Source: Haemonchus contortus | Taxonomy: Eukaryota > Nematoda > Chromadorea > Rhabditida > Trichostrongylidae | DNA: 64,000 bases | Reading direction: 5' to 3' | Assembly (NCBI GenBank): GCA_000469685.2 | Contig: LS997564.1 | Coordinates: 13,618,091 to 13,682,090 of the forward strand | In this document: positions 1 to 11,197 of the stretch, in pieces | How positions within the stretch are numbered: the stretch's first letter is position 1 | Layout of the letters: each line of letters starts with the position of its first letter | Notes under the pieces: model-generated | Told to the model about the DNA's origin: nothing | Database searches by the model: none | The model's input: only the letters and a program-made list of their open reading frames with translations | Made by a program: the position numbers and the translations under genes

Positions 1-176
1 GTAGACGACTTGGAGACTGTTTTTGAAAGATTATTAGTCGAGTCCGATGATGATATAGAGGAGACATTGAGAAACGATTCCTTCCGCAGTGACGCCCTAG
101 TATTACCTACGAACCAGGTGGTTTACCCGAGAAAGACGCCGACCAACTATCCAACATGAACAGCACGGATTCAGGA

Positions 177-217
177 AGTGCCAACCAACAGCCAACATTC
201 CGCAGTTGGTTGGCACT
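177..217. repeat. 13-bp perfect inverted repeat (hairpin)
   Basis: Arms 177-189 and 205-217 are exact reverse complements (agtgccaaccaac / gttggttggcact) around a 15-base loop. It lies in the part of the piggyBac remnant that does not match transposase coding, so it may be the core of a small inserted element. Confidence 0.8.
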
Positions 218-312
218 GCATGTGAAGAGGGAAATGTGAGAGTTTCGTTGAGGGAATGGGTTTTCCGTATCACTCTCTTTATCATTATCATAAGCGTTTG
301 CGGACGGACACA

Positions 313-344
313 CCGACATACCGACATACCGACATACCGACATA
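313..344. repeat. 8-bp microsatellite, (ccgacata)x4
   Basis: Four exact head-to-tail copies of ccgacata, with degenerate flanking copies (cacaccgacata before, cacaaaccgacaaaccgaca after). It lies inside the piggyBac remnant. Confidence 0.9.
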
Positions 345-1973
345 CACACAAACCGACAAACCGACACACCAAGTTTCTGCTTTATAAATGAGAGAGATAA
401 TGTATCTGACGCGGAAAGTGAGACGTTATCAATATCAGACAGCGAGAGTGAAGACGAATGGATTAGCGGTGCAGAAGTACATGATGACTTCGTATTCACT
501 CAACAAGTTGGTCCGTATGATTGTGTACACAGTTGCCACGAACCCATCGACTTTTACGAACTATATTTGAACGGGGAAATGCTTTCACTCATTGTCGGAG
601 AAACGAATAGACAGGAATTTTCAAGATACTTGTCCTGCCGAAATCAAAAAGTTCATGGGATTATGCATACAAATGGGAGTAGTGCAGATGCCAAAGTTGA
701 GTGATTATTGGAGTACCAGACTTGCGATTGGTGGGCACTCGATTGCTGGAAAAGTGATGCCAAGGACCCGACTCGAGCAGTTACTGAACTCCCTTCACTT
801 TGCTGGCAATAATCAATTCGATAGCAACAGGCTTTACAAGATCAATGATTTCCTGGAACTGTTCAACGCGAACTGCGAGAAAGCCTACAGACCTGAAAAA
901 GAAGTTTGCATCGATGAGTCATTAGTGCCATTTCGAGGCAGAATAGTTATCAGGCAATACGTTCCTTCCAAGAGGCACAAATATGGAATTAAGCTTTTCA
1001 AACTATGTTGCAAAGGTGGTTACACGTGGAGGACCAAGATCTACGCAGGAAGACAGCCTTCAAGGAAGGATCCAGTAGCTGTATTTGTGGTCATGGAGTT
1101 AATGGACGGTCTTCTAGATCAAGGTAGACATCTCTGTACCGATAACTGGTATTCGAGCGTGCCCTTGGCTAACAGCTTATTGAAACGCAGCACCCACTTG
1201 TTCGGGACTTTGAGGAAAAATCGGAAAGGAATACCAACAAAAGTCAAGGACAGGAAGTTGAGAAGAGGGCAAGTGTAATACCAGCAAAATCAGAATGGAG
1301 TATTGGTTTTAAAGTGGAAGGATGAACGCGATTTGTTCATGATTTCCACGAGACATGATGGGATCATGACTCCCAACGGAAAACCGCAAGTCGTCGAAGA
1401 TTACAACAAAGTTATGGGATTTGTCGATCGAAGCGACGAAATGTCTGCATATACACCATTTGTGAGGAGAACTACTAAGTAGTATCTCAGGATTTTCTTC
1501 CACCTCATGACACAGACAGCGTCGGTAAATTCCTGGAAACTGTACATTGACGTGGTAGAGAAAATAAGGCTTAATAATTTCAAAATGAGTGTTATTGAAT
1601 CACTTCTGGAAAATGAAAGAGTCTGCGCGCCAACAACTAGTCACAGTCTGGAAGAATTGCTCGGACGGAAAACAGAAGTTCATAAGAGATGTATAGGTTG
1701 TAACAAACAGTTATCTCGAGAATACGGGCGCGTATACGCTTCTAGTAACACAGGACGAGACAATACTAGATGCAGTAAGTGTAAAGGTCATTTTTGCATT
1801 GATTGTTTCTAAAAAACTCACAAAAAATGCGATTTTCAGCAGAATGATTGAATTGGTCAGAAGTTTGTTGAAACTAACCATGTATTTCTCGACCCACTTC
1901 GTGTGTATTATCATTTGAAGATTGTGAATTTAATAAAAACAGAAAACTTCAAAAAAAAGAACAACCAAAAAGA

Positions 1974-2074
1974 TTAACCCTTGAAAAGAGTGCGGCTCAG
2001 CGTTGAGCCGCGCTGTCCCACGCGACCAAAAAACCGCGGCACACCGTTGAGCCGCGCTGTCGTCAAAGGGTTAA
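1974..2074. mobile_element. piggyBac-type MITE or terminal segment, TTAA-flanked
   Basis: A 93-bp unit (1978-2070) starts with CCCTTGAAAAG, ends with CGTCAAAGGG and is bordered on both sides by TTAA, the piggyBac target site. The ends form an imperfect terminal inverted repeat of about 25 bases. Each half contains a near-palindrome (gcggctcagcgttgagccgc at 1992-2011, a relative near 2035-2054). Because it directly follows the transposase remnant it may instead be that element's own right end. It shares its terminus with the unit at 3345-3484. Confidence 0.75.
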
Positions 2075-2410
2075 ACTTCAACGGACTTTAGAGGATGGTA
2101 ACAAAACTAATGTGACGCAGAAATTTTATTTCAGTTCATACAGAAAAAAGTTATTACTTGTTCATTCCTTTGGAATACTGAGCAAAGTAAAACACTGATT
2201 CCTTTCAAAGCGATCTTCATTTATCTGACGTAAGCTCAAATACGCTCCGGAAAGCGTTGGCTCTGGCGAAGAGATAATCTTCGTCCAACCCACTCCATGT
2301 TGCTGCGGCGTTGCTTTTGAGGGATTGAGGTCACGACGTGCTTTTGAGCACGCGTTAGACTCGAGGACACTCCATACATAGAAATTAAGCGGGTTGAGGT
2401 CAGGCGTACT

Positions 2411-2808
2411 GGGAGACTATGGGTCCGGGAACTTCTCCCCTAACACGGCGTCGCACACGCCGCACCCGCCGCCTATCGCAGGATTGCGATGGAAGATTGG
2501 AGCGCGCAATTTGTGTAGTGGGGAGTCCTTTAAACATTTGAATTGGCCGGCCGCTCTCTTCAGTTCCAATGCGATTCTGATCGTCGTTTATATAGGAGGA
2601 GTCTTTTGAATTAATCAAGTCTAATAAACATGAAAACTGAAAAGAAACAGAAGAAAAAACGATAAAATCCAATGAAAAAGCAAGCCAGTCAAGGAAAAAT
2701 TCCGCGTCCTATCGATTGGCGGGAGTATGGTAATTGCAGTGACGTTCGCCGCATGCCGCAAGGGAGAATGCCGCGATAGGGGAGAAGTTCCGTTACCCGG
2801 GAGACTAT
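2411..2808. mobile_element. Mutator-like MITE with 10-bp target site duplication
   Basis: The 378-bp element (2421-2798) begins gggtccgggaacttctcccc and ends in its inverted form (ggggagaagttccgttaccc). It is flanked by an exact 10-bp direct repeat, gggagactat, at 2411-2420 and 2799-2808. Long terminal inverted repeats with a 9-11 bp target duplication are the hallmark of Mutator-like (MULE) elements; the assignment is inferred from that. There is no coding capacity. Related copies lie at 15617-15999 and, in reverse, at 8580-8815. Confidence 0.85.
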
Positions 2809-2839
2809 CATCAAACGCGATAACTGGGAATTTTTCCTT

Positions 2840-3217
2840 GCACCATTTTGGTCAATAGTGGGCTTGTGAGCAGGAACACCGTCCCTTTAAAGCACCATTT
2901 CTTGCCACCGAATTTCTCCCTACCATGTTGACACAACATTCTTAGAATGTCGTTGTTCGCATTGACCTCCACTCCTTGTTGAATGCAAGGAAGCGGTGTT
3001 TTTCTGTGGTGGTTATTCCGGCAGAGATCTTCAGCGATTTTGGGTTAGCAGTATTAGTTAGGATCACGCATGGTTTAAAGGTTGCGTAAAAGCGATCGTC
3101 GTGCTTGTTCAAACGTTGCTCGATAGTAAAAATCTTCTCGTCCGTAGAGAGAATGGATCTGTTCGTACCATCACGGAGTAGTCTAAGAAGGTTTCTGCAG
3201 CGCACTTCTTCCGGCAT
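2840..3217 (-). pseudogene. Tc1/mariner-type transposase fragment
   Basis: The minus strand reads RNLLRLLRDG, then ILSTDEKIFTIEQRLNKHDDR, then AGITTTEKHRFLAF, EGVEVNANNDILRML and FGGKKWCF. The order and spacing match the mariner core: the first catalytic Asp in (S/T)DEK.F, the AG(V/I)TTTGK block, GV.(V/I)N and FG...WTFQQD. The second catalytic motif is degraded (WCFKGTVF instead of W.FQQD) and no full frame exists, so this is a dead fragment. No mariner ends were found. Confidence 0.7.
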
Positions 3218-3344
3218 CAGCAGAAGGAAACTGGCCCGTTCCCCTCCCCTATGCTTTCATCGCTGAGTGATTCACAGTCCCGTTCATAGGTTGCTTGGAA
3301 GTCGCCAAATATTCTACCATCTTCCTGACTGACCGTGCCGGTTT

Positions 3345-3484
3345 TTACCCCTTTGACGACAATGGCATCCACCGGTGGGTGCCACTATAAGCGGCGCATG
3401 GGTGAGTAGGATGCACCCAATTTTGGGAGAGCGTGGCTCCATGAACGCGTCACGTCGAAATCTGTGTTGGCGTCAAAGGGTTAA
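3345..3484. mobile_element. Second piggyBac-type MITE
   Basis: The 132-bp unit (3349-3480) has ends CCCTTTGACGACA and, inverted, CCCTTTGACGCCA (12 of 13 identical). Its right flank is TTAA and its left flank is TTAC, a one-base decay of TTAA. It contains a near-palindrome, ggcatccaccggtgggtgcc. The terminus CGTCAAAGGGTTAA is identical to that at 2061-2074, so both units were probably moved by the same piggyBac source. Confidence 0.7.
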
Positions 3485-3712
3485 TGCAGATGATCACGTA
3501 TCTTTTTGAATCAAAACAACGACAAGTTCTTCACAAGTGAAAACCACCTCAGGGGTCAAAATTCAAGCGCCCACGTTTGTTTCCGTAATTTTGCCGAACA
3601 CTAACACTCCACTGTATGTACTAGGTTGATGCATGACATTTTATTTCGAAAAACGATAAAAAATATCTAACAAAAACATGTTCAAATGAATACTGCAGAA
3701 CGTATAAACCAT

Positions 3713-3943
3713 CTACGTCAAGCGCTGCTTCCCTTTGCTAGGCAGTAGATTTCCTAAGGCGGAAAAGTTCCGATTCTTGGAGACGATCGACGCCTTGACG
3801 TCGGCCATTTCAGTTCTGTTCGCTAGCCAATTTTTCGACAATTGACGTGATAATCCATAAAAGTTTTTGTCAGTGAATATGGGGGATTCGAGAGCAGATC
3901 CCGTTTTTTGCTTGGCTTTGCCTGACTGATCCATCGTAGAAAA
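3713..3943 (-). other. Possible orphan coding exon, unrecognised
   Basis: On the minus strand a splice-acceptor-like catttcag is followed by a long open frame (SKNFSTMDQSGKAKQ ... SALGNLLPSKGKQRLT) ending at a stop at 3713. The composition is protein-like, but no family is recognised and no upstream exon could be linked. It may be chance or the tail of a decayed gene. Confidence 0.2.
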
Positions 3944-4019
3944 GTTCTTTGACTGCCGCATGCCTGAAATGACTCTGCCGCCTTCCAACCTTTCTCGAAG
4001 TAGTGGAATTTAATGTGGC

Positions 4020-5660
4020 GAATGTAAAAGTACCTTTTCAGACGAATTTCTGTTAAGGAAAGCGAGAAGATTATTCCTATAAAATCACGAATTCAATATT
4101 CGACTTGTATCGATAGAAAAGAAGCCGCGAAAAAATCCGCAGTAATAATGCATCAATCTACTACTCAATTGAGAACAATGCAAAATGATAGGACACCCCA
4201 CGAGACTGTATTTCAGTTTCATGATAAGATCCTTAATCGCAAATTGCCAACTCATCCACACGGCTTTCCATTAAGTCCGATAAAATTGTTGGGTATGAGC
4301 ACGGTGCAAAATAATAGGGCCCCCTGGAATGATCGTTTGCTCTTAGAACTGTTGCTTTACTCGTCCTGATAAAAAGCAAGCGAATAGTTCCTCGATCATC
4401 TACCTGTACTGGCCTGCTAAGCCGTCACCACTCCCGAAACACGAGGAGCTAACATATCGCGTGATTTTCAAATGTCCTCAAAGTAAAAGAGTATAGTTCA
4501 AGCTCACCGAGCTGAATCATCGTTCAGCTGTATCAGAAAAATCAGCAGGGCAAGAGGTTCTCTAGCCGTAGTATCGGAAAATGAGCTCTCGACGACACTC
4601 TCCACTGTTGGATGACAGCTCACGATAACGACTAGACCGTTGTCGCCTAGAACCACATGTCAAGACCAACGCAGCTTGAATTGTGCGACAACACAAGTAG
4701 TGGGCCTCGAAACACGTAAACAGCATCCTATACTATTTGTTAAAGAAAACGAGCTCCTTGTGCCTAGATGATACCTGAACGCTGGGAAAGATCGTTGAGA
4801 ACCATGGAGACTACAAACGCTGGAACCTTGGCTCTCAATCTCCTTTGCTGCTCATTTTATTCTTAAAAAGGTTGCGGACTTCCGAATGAGACGACCACAT
4901 ATTTTTACATGGTTTGCTTGGAGGTTGTCCTATCATTCTACCCGGTCCTGTGAGAAGCAGTTCCACATAGCACATAGGAAACACCTAACCAACTTGTGAA
5001 TACATTTTGTTAATAAAAGTTGTAGATGGTGCAGTGTAGGTGGTGGTTGTGGTGCGAAGATTTACAGACCGTGAAATATTCTAAGTTCTAGCGATCGTCT
5101 TATCATTTTGCATCCTGTTGAGCGACTCACTCCATCAGATAATTTCAAGGGGCTTACGCATACATCATTCTAGCCGCACAACTGCCTGATTATGGTGGGA
5201 GACAGGATCCGAGAAATGGAGCGCAATGGTAGTCACCGCGCGCTATTGCAAGACGTCATCATGCGCGTACACCCTACACGTACCTACGGTACAAGTGTCG
5301 TGTGCGGTAGCCTACATTCGCGTACCGCGACAGTATTAGCGACTACTTACCTGAGAGCGAGCATCGGAGCCTCTTAAACAGGCAGCATCACTGTGAGAAA
5401 GCGAGCGCCACCTCATCAGGCCTTTAGCTATTCTTTAGAAACGTTCATAAATCATTACTAGCATGACCTACATATACATCTTACAAAGGAACAAACATTT
5501 ACTTTCCTTTTGAAAGTATGTTTTCGACTCCATCCAAAGTCGCACTTTTCGATAACTTGCCAACCTTGTAAGACTTTCATTTTATTTCTTACTAAACAAT
5601 AGTCTCTTTCTAGCAGGGAAAGAACACAATTCATGTGACTGTTTAGGGTTCTCAAAGAGA
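4020..5660. other. Non-coding stretch, nothing recognised
   Basis: Only short open frames without splice-site support. 5230-5350 is unusually rich in CpG and short palindromes (cgcgcgcta, acgtacctacggtac) but no repeat family or gene could be assigned. Confidence 0.5.
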
Positions 5661-5668
5661 ATACCAAC

Positions 5669-5815
5669 ATGCTGGATAGTGCAATTTCGCGACGTGTTGC
5701 AGCAGAATTCAAATGTCATGGAGTGACGGCTTCGCGACTTACCAATTATGCAAGGCGTGTTAAGCGCAGACTGCCTTCGTCTTCCAGGCGTGAGACTGTA
5801 GCAGTTGTAGATCTA
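5669..5815 (+). CDS. Candidate first exon, unrecognised gene
   Basis: An ATG at 5669 opens a 49-codon frame (MLDSAISRRVAAEFKCHG ... SSSRRETVAVVDL) that ends exactly at a strong donor, CTA|GTAAGTTTT. The protein is basic (ARRVKRR). The next supported exon on this strand is at 6848 or later, so it may be exon 1 of the gene at 6848-7852, but no exon joining the two in phase was found. No family is recognised. Confidence 0.4.
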
Positions 5816-6439
5816 GTAAGTTTTGATAGGGTTTCGAGGATTAATTCTGTCACTATTTTGGTACTTTTCTCAACAACCTGTCCCAACCTCGAAATCATTG
5901 CTGGTTTCTCCTCCGTTTTGTGAGATCAATTGTGGCATCAAAGCCATACAAAGCGATCACGAATATGTAAATGATACCTAAATCGTCGAAATCCATTAGT
6001 CCTCCTTCAGCGCTTTGTACAAGTTCCCGAAATTGGTAACTAGGACGAATCTGTGGCCTCAAGTTTGCCATATGGGGCTGTCAACTCGAAAGTTGTTCGG
6101 ACAGAACACAAAACAGCCCAAATATCGCCTTCGTCGACGTCCACACCGAATGGCCAACGTGTTTTATTGGTTTTGTAGGCTGCACCATTCTCAGTGAAGT
6201 ACACATGTTGGAAGTCCAATCGACTGATCGTGACCGTCGGCGACGATGAAACATAATTCTTGGCATTTTTAGTTTACTGTAGCCAGTTTGATTGCTATTG
6301 CTTACGACTGATTTCGTCCTAACATCCCTTCCATGCTGTTTCCGTCATGGTCATCCCTACTAGCACTACATTCGCATTCAAGAAGCATATTTTGCAGAGT
6401 CTGCTCACTTTCATGCTTCCTTCCTCTTTTCAGAATCTT

Positions 6440-6560
6440 AGTGGCGGTTCGAATGTGACCCCGGAGGGATGAAAGGCTTGGATGGCTTGGGCGAATTACG
6501 GTCTGGTATTCGAACTCAGGTCCCTGTGTACGTGACATTACGCCGCTTGCCACTACACCG
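6440..6560 (-). mobile_element. tRNA-derived SINE copy, reverse
   Basis: Reverse complement of a tRNA-like head: a B-box-like gtattcgaactcagg followed by an A-box-like tgccactacaccgcg, with the family's ttggatggctt segment. See the fuller copies at 14105 and 44727. Confidence 0.6.
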
Positions 6561-6847
6561 CGTAAGTCCGCATAAGTCAGGATTCTCAAATAGACAACGG
6601 AAGTGACAGCATGATGACTGACATTACCAGAATGCAGTTTTGAAAAAGAGCGGGTTGAAAAAGCAAAAACATCAAAAAAGGCAGACTCTATAGACAACTA
6701 CTTTTATATTCATGATAGCCTCTGGACGTGTCTATTCCACTATAGCATTCGGATGTGATCCACTACAGTTGCTTCGAGCAGGTTGCTGCTGCATACTGAA
6801 TGATGACAGGGAAAAATTACTGGAATAGCCGTTTAGTCTCTTTGTAG

Positions 6848-7852
6848 ACTCATTTCGAACTATCCATGGTCATGCGGAGAATCACAACCTAACTGGTCAC
6901 GAGATTCAGAAAACGGGTCGTCATCGGAGCTGGAGCGAGTCGTCGTGGGGGCTTGTGTTTGGGCATGCTTCCGCAAAAATTTAATAATGTACTACAGGAC
7001 GACAAGGCCTCAAACTCAAAACCTGAGAAGTTGGAGGAGCGATTGATCAAGAACGAAGACCTGGAAGAGCTGAAACAGACTCCACATCATGTAACACTAG
7101 TCAATGGACCATTTCATTACGGTTAGCGTCTTACTTCGATTCTTTGGTGAAGGTAACAGGTTACCTCAACGTAGTACTCGGATTTCGGGTGCGCTTCGTT
7201 CCGCGCATCCGTCGAAGATAGGTCACGCGCAGCCGTCGCATGCGGTACGTCAGCCCGCGATTCTTGACAGATGTGGCAGTTGTCAGTGGGGCATATGATC
7301 TTCACTTAGTACATGGCAGTCAACCTAAAGTTTAGAAAACACCTACTAGTGCAAATCATTCGCTCTTCCGATACTTAGTAGTACTACTGTAATGCCATCT
7401 CGAGATCGCAGTAGGATGCACCGCGCGCGAAGTGGTCGGGGTGACCTAATTTGACGGACGCGCGAAACAGAGTTCTCCCTGGATCCCGGACACTAATACT
7501 TTTAGTGCCAATTGATAGAAGTGAAGGGAGCAACGACTTGATTCTCTTCAACTACTTATTCATGCAATTTATACAACGCACGCACGAAATGTATCGCATC
7601 AGAGTTCCAGACGTCGATCTAGGGCTACTACGTGGCATGGTCCTTCAGGTCAGTAGTCTCTAATGATACTTGGATGGTCTCTAGGTGTGGAAGATTTTAC
7701 AGTACTGTCACGTGTTTCAGGCGTTCGACGGGAAACGTAACATCTCCGATATCGCAGGCAACCACTTGCCCCCACTGGAGCTAAGGAAAGTTTGCAATGC
7801 TTTAGCCTCAATACTTCATATGCAACGTAGTCAGGTAAAGTTATCGGTCTAG
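6848..7852 (+). CDS. Candidate multi-exon gene of unknown function
   Basis: Four exons can be chained: 6848-6944 (acceptor tttgtag, donor GTC|GTGGGG), 6998-7121 (acceptor ctacag, donor ACG|GTTAGC), 7506-7648 (acceptor acttttag, donor CAG|GTCAGT) and 7721 onward (acceptor gtgtttcag). Phases agree at the last three junctions. The product is acidic and charged at first (SSELERVV, then EKLEERLIKNEDLEELK) and continues TLVNGPFHYVPIDRSEG, FNYLFMQFIQRTHEMYRI, VDLGLLRGMVLQ, ISDIAGNHLPPLELRKV. It either stops at TAG 7850-7852 or splices at CAG|GTAAAG (7834). No Pfam family comes to mind. The steady phase agreement and lack of stops make chance unlikely. The 5' end is unresolved (see 5669-5815). Confidence 0.5.
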
Positions 7853-8189
7853 CTGTACGCTGAGATGCATTCACTGGAAAGATGGAAGGGGTCCTGCTGG
7901 ACTCACACCAAAGCAAAGTATGAAGTGCGTGATCAGGGACAACAGCACGCTGGACGGTGGCAACATCTTGAACTATTTTGTGCAAGAATCCAATTTCACA
8001 AATAACAACAATCACATGTTCATGGCAATTCCTAATGGAATGTGAAATTGCAAGTGCGTGCTCAAATAAAGGGAATAAACGCTTTGATCCAGTACGAGGT
8101 CGCGATCGGCTTTACTAACCACACGCTCGTTCGAGTTATTCGCCCATCAGAGGAAGTGAAGTGCCTTCAAAAGAACGATTAGCAGGGAT

Positions 8190-8275
8190 GGAAGGCCTGA
8201 TTGCCTGGCCAAATGCTGGACCGGGATTCGAATCGCGAACCATTCGTGATAGTGCGTCCTGTGCCACCTCATCCT
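8190..8275 (-). mobile_element. tRNA-derived SINE fragment, reverse
   Basis: Contains ccgggattcgaatcgcgaacc (inverted B box) and tgtgccacctcatcc (inverted head). Only the tRNA-like head remains. Confidence 0.55.
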
Positions 8276-8579
8276 TCCATCCTTATTGCCTTTAAGTTCT
8301 ACTATTTGTTGCCATCAATAGTGAATGTTAGTTAGCCACTGTCAAATAATTACTTTAATAGTGATCTATAAGACCTTCTACACCGAAAGCGTAACAGCCG
8401 TCAATAGGTAGCTACATAATGGTTCTGCGGTGCTAGGGTTGAAGATAAGTCGCTCTACTTCTTGATGTTGGTGTTAGCGAAAACGGATTGGCAAACATTT
8501 CCTCATGTTGCTTGTACCCTCTCACAATCTCAACGCTAGTCAACGCTATATCCGTGCAATTTCTGACGGATGGGCATGT

Positions 8580-8815
8580 TTTCTTCCGTGGACTCATCTA
8601 AATATGAAGAGCGGCTGAGAAGTTATTGTTTCTTTTTATTTCTTTTCTGTTTTTATGTTTATTAGACTGATTGTTGACGGGATGTTGCCTTCTCTATTAT
8701 CGACGAAAAAGACTGCATTGGGACTGGAGAAAGCGGCCAGCAACTTTATATAATCAAAGGACTCCCTAACTCACAGATTGCGCGCTCCAATCTTCCATCG
8801 CATTTCTGCGATAGG
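8580..8815 (-). mobile_element. Inverted partial copy of the Mutator-like MITE
   Basis: The reverse complement of this stretch follows 2480-2650 closely: cctatcgcag, atgcgatggaagattggagc, gggagtccttt, ggccgct, agtctaataaacat, then gaaaagaaa. Relative to the complete copy, the left terminus is displaced by about 920 bp by the element at 8816-9738 and reappears at 9739-9793. Confidence 0.75.
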
Positions 8816-9738
8816 CTGGTTTCAGGCTTCAACGTGCAGTGTGTCGTGCGTCCCGCGCGTGCGCGCGGCGATGCGACGGCGGCGCTAGCCACCTCTTGAC
8901 AGCAATGAGTACCGATCGACACTGCAAATCGGCAATGACTAGTTTTTCTATCATTTTGAGTGTCGACCACCTTTTTCTCTGTTCTTTTAGCATTTTGAGT
9001 GCCGACCGCCATTTTTTACCTGTATTTCTTGCTTGCAATGTTTCTGATTTTATTTTCGTTTACTTTTATTCTATTTTCGTTATCGAACGACTAGTAATGT
9101 TTGTCTATATCTGCTAGCCCTAGTACACTTCTATGTTTCAGTGATTTTTCAGCTCAGAGTTGCTGGACTGAAAAGTTGCAAATCGTCTGTTGATGAGACT
9201 AGATCTTCATCATCCAATAAATTCGTGAGCTGTGATGGAGGTAAGTTTGGCATTACGTAAATCTCATTGAAGTAGTTTTGTGTTGGGTACGCATTGAAGT
9301 TTAGAAAAAACGTGAAAGGTTCCGAAAAGTCGATAGAGTCTCGCGTGAACCAGATCTTGCACTTAGAACAGTGACACTATAACTGCAGTTTTCTTCGGAA
9401 AATTATTGCCATCGGCTTATTTTTGCCGTATTTCCGTTGCCTCTTTCTGCTTTTTCTGTACTTTTTTGTCGTCTTTTCTTTTCCTCTTTTTGCTTTTTTT
9501 TTCTGAATAGCGCTAGCAATAAACAACATGTGACCTTGTTGTAACAGTAAATAGCCAATACTCTTAATATTCGCCTTTGATAATGAGTGCGTCAAGTACT
9601 TTTCTGCCTTGTGATCCAGAAAAACTAGTTATCGCCGATTTGCGGCATCGATCGGTGCTCAGTGCTGTCAACAGGTGGCTAGCGCCGCTCGCTTGCGCGC
9701 ACGCACGGGAGCATGCACGTTAAGGTCTGAAAGCAACC
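8816..9738. mobile_element. Non-autonomous transposon with ~130-bp inverted repeats
   Basis: The left arm (about 8816-8955) and right arm (about 9612-9738) are long imperfect inverted repeats: tttcaggcttcaacgtgca opposite tttcagaccttaacgtgca, gaggtggctagcgccgcc opposite caggtggctagcgccgct, agaaaaactagt opposite agaaaaactagt. The interior (about 8956-9611) is AT- and T-rich and has no recognised coding. It interrupts the MITE copy made of 9793-9739 and 8815-8580 (minus strand), so it inserted later. Confidence 0.75.
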
Positions 9739-9895
9739 ATACGGGCGGATGCGGCGAACGCGACGTAATGTTCGGGAAGAACATACCGGACCCTCCAAAG
9801 TGAGACGAAGCGTGACTGTAGCGCGCGAGTATGGGAGATTTTGGAAATGGGCGCCCTATCGATTGGCGAAGAGGCAGGTTTGGCGGGAATGAATA
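9739..9895. mobile_element. MITE terminus and adjoining MITE-related fragment
   Basis: On the minus strand 9793 starts gggtccggtatgttcttccc and reaches cgccgcatccgcccg, matching the left end of the MITE at 2421. Next to it, 9797-9895 on the plus strand carries ccctatcgattggcg, which matches the 3' half of the same family (2705-2724), so a second broken copy abuts the first. Confidence 0.55.
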
Positions 9896-9899
9896 AGAT

Positions 9900-11190
9900 C
9901 CTAGCATTTCAATGACGCGCGACTATCAAAGATTCACCTCGCGTTTGCCTGAGTCTCAGCAACTTCGAGCATTATGTAACGTTTCCAATTTTTATGTGGT
10001 GTTTTATGCAGAGCTCTGTACAAGCTTCAGATGTGCTATTAGTCTATAGCTTAGCATTTCGATTGAGGATTTCGGAGGGCGTCACTAATTGCTACATCTT
10101 AATATTTTAGACTCAAATGTCACAAGAAATGTTAATCTGCACGATCGAATTCTTGAAGTTCTACAACAAATACTGCTGCCCTCCTCCACCCTCAACAGCC
10201 CAATAGAATGGGACTGACAGCTCACCTTTTTTCCATTTATTTCTTCGATTAATATATATTTTCTGCACCTTTTAAGCCTTTGTATATGCTGCCCTACTGT
10301 AATTAATAACTACATTCATAAACCTTTTTTCTTTATTAATTAACTGAATCAGTTTACACATTTTAATTTGGAAATACGCTCACCAGTCTGTATTCAGTTC
10401 CCCTGGTCGGGTATTGACGATCCGAATTCTTTACCTGATTCGTTCTGTTGTTGAATTGGTTCGCTTTTGTGAAGCTCACTTGTTCCGGTGCTGTTGCATA
10501 GGGTATGAAACTATAAGTTTTTGACTTTTTGGTGCTGTTCTTTACAGATGTGGAATAAAGTTGTTAATGTCAATAACTATAACATATTGTCGATACGGAG
10601 GGCGAATATAAGATGTCATCGGTAGGAGAAACAAGAAAGGATATAGCGTAATCAAAAAGGTTAGACCCGCGACGCAGTATTCACCGGTCCGTTTTCGAGT
10701 ACGTCACGCATTGAACGTTGGTTCGAAAATGTAAATGATTTGAATTCGCGCCTAGCCCATTGGAAATCCGGAGACCAACCGATGCACTAATCTGGCAATA
10801 TTCAGATGCTGTCTCTGGATGGGTGTTCGAGCTTATCTGAGCCACAAGTCAGTCAGTCAATCAGCGTGGTAACTAGTTAATACAATGACAAGTGGACCTA
10901 GCGCAGCTACTACAGCGGTTTTGTCATAGGCCGACTACTGCTGAGACCAGGTTTTGTGATCGGCAACATTACTTCCTTCGTTACGAATCTTGACAAAAGG
11001 ACGTATTAGTGTTGGCCCTGGATAGGATTTCAGCACTTTGAAACAATCAACCACATCATTTGGCTTCGGAGAAGTTTCAAAAGCTACTCGTGAGATGTTA
11101 TTGCTTTATTCTTTATTTCTACTTTATTTTCAAACTTTCCTGATACTCCGCCTAAAATTAGTAGCTAGCAAGCATGTCATGTACGGAACT
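9900..11190. other. Non-coding stretch, nothing recognised
   Basis: AT-rich sequence with no supported exons. I searched the minus strand for the missing exons 3-7 of the receptor pseudogene at 11547-12648 and found none. Confidence 0.4.
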
Positions 11191-11197
11191 ACAGTTG

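Larger units (their letters stand above)
1..1812 (+). pseudogene. piggyBac-family transposase, decayed
   Basis: Remnant of a piggyBac (PGBD-type) DDD transposase. About 386-630 encodes the acidic N-terminal region (SDSESEDEW) and the start of the core (DFYELYL then VGETNR). The frame then shifts near 630. 592-1278 carries the main catalytic core with CIDESLVPFRGR (first Asp) and CTDNWYSSVPLA (second Asp). Reading on past 1278 gives YNKVMGFVDRSDEM (third Asp region), a stop near 1481, then the Cys-rich C-terminal domain up to 1812 (RCIGCNKQL, RCSKCKGHFCIDCF). All three Asp motifs are visible, but at least one frameshift and one stop break the gene, so it cannot make the whole protein. The segment about 120-385 does not fit the protein and looks inserted. 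The left end of the element lies outside the window; a candidate right end is at 1974-2074. Confidence 0.9.

Noticed and set aside
7835..7852. An 18-base intron that would extend the unknown gene to 8005
   Set aside because: GTAAAG...TAG is open-framed on both sides, but 18 bases is too short for a nematode spliceosomal intron; the in-frame TAG is more likely the true end, or the donor splices elsewhere.
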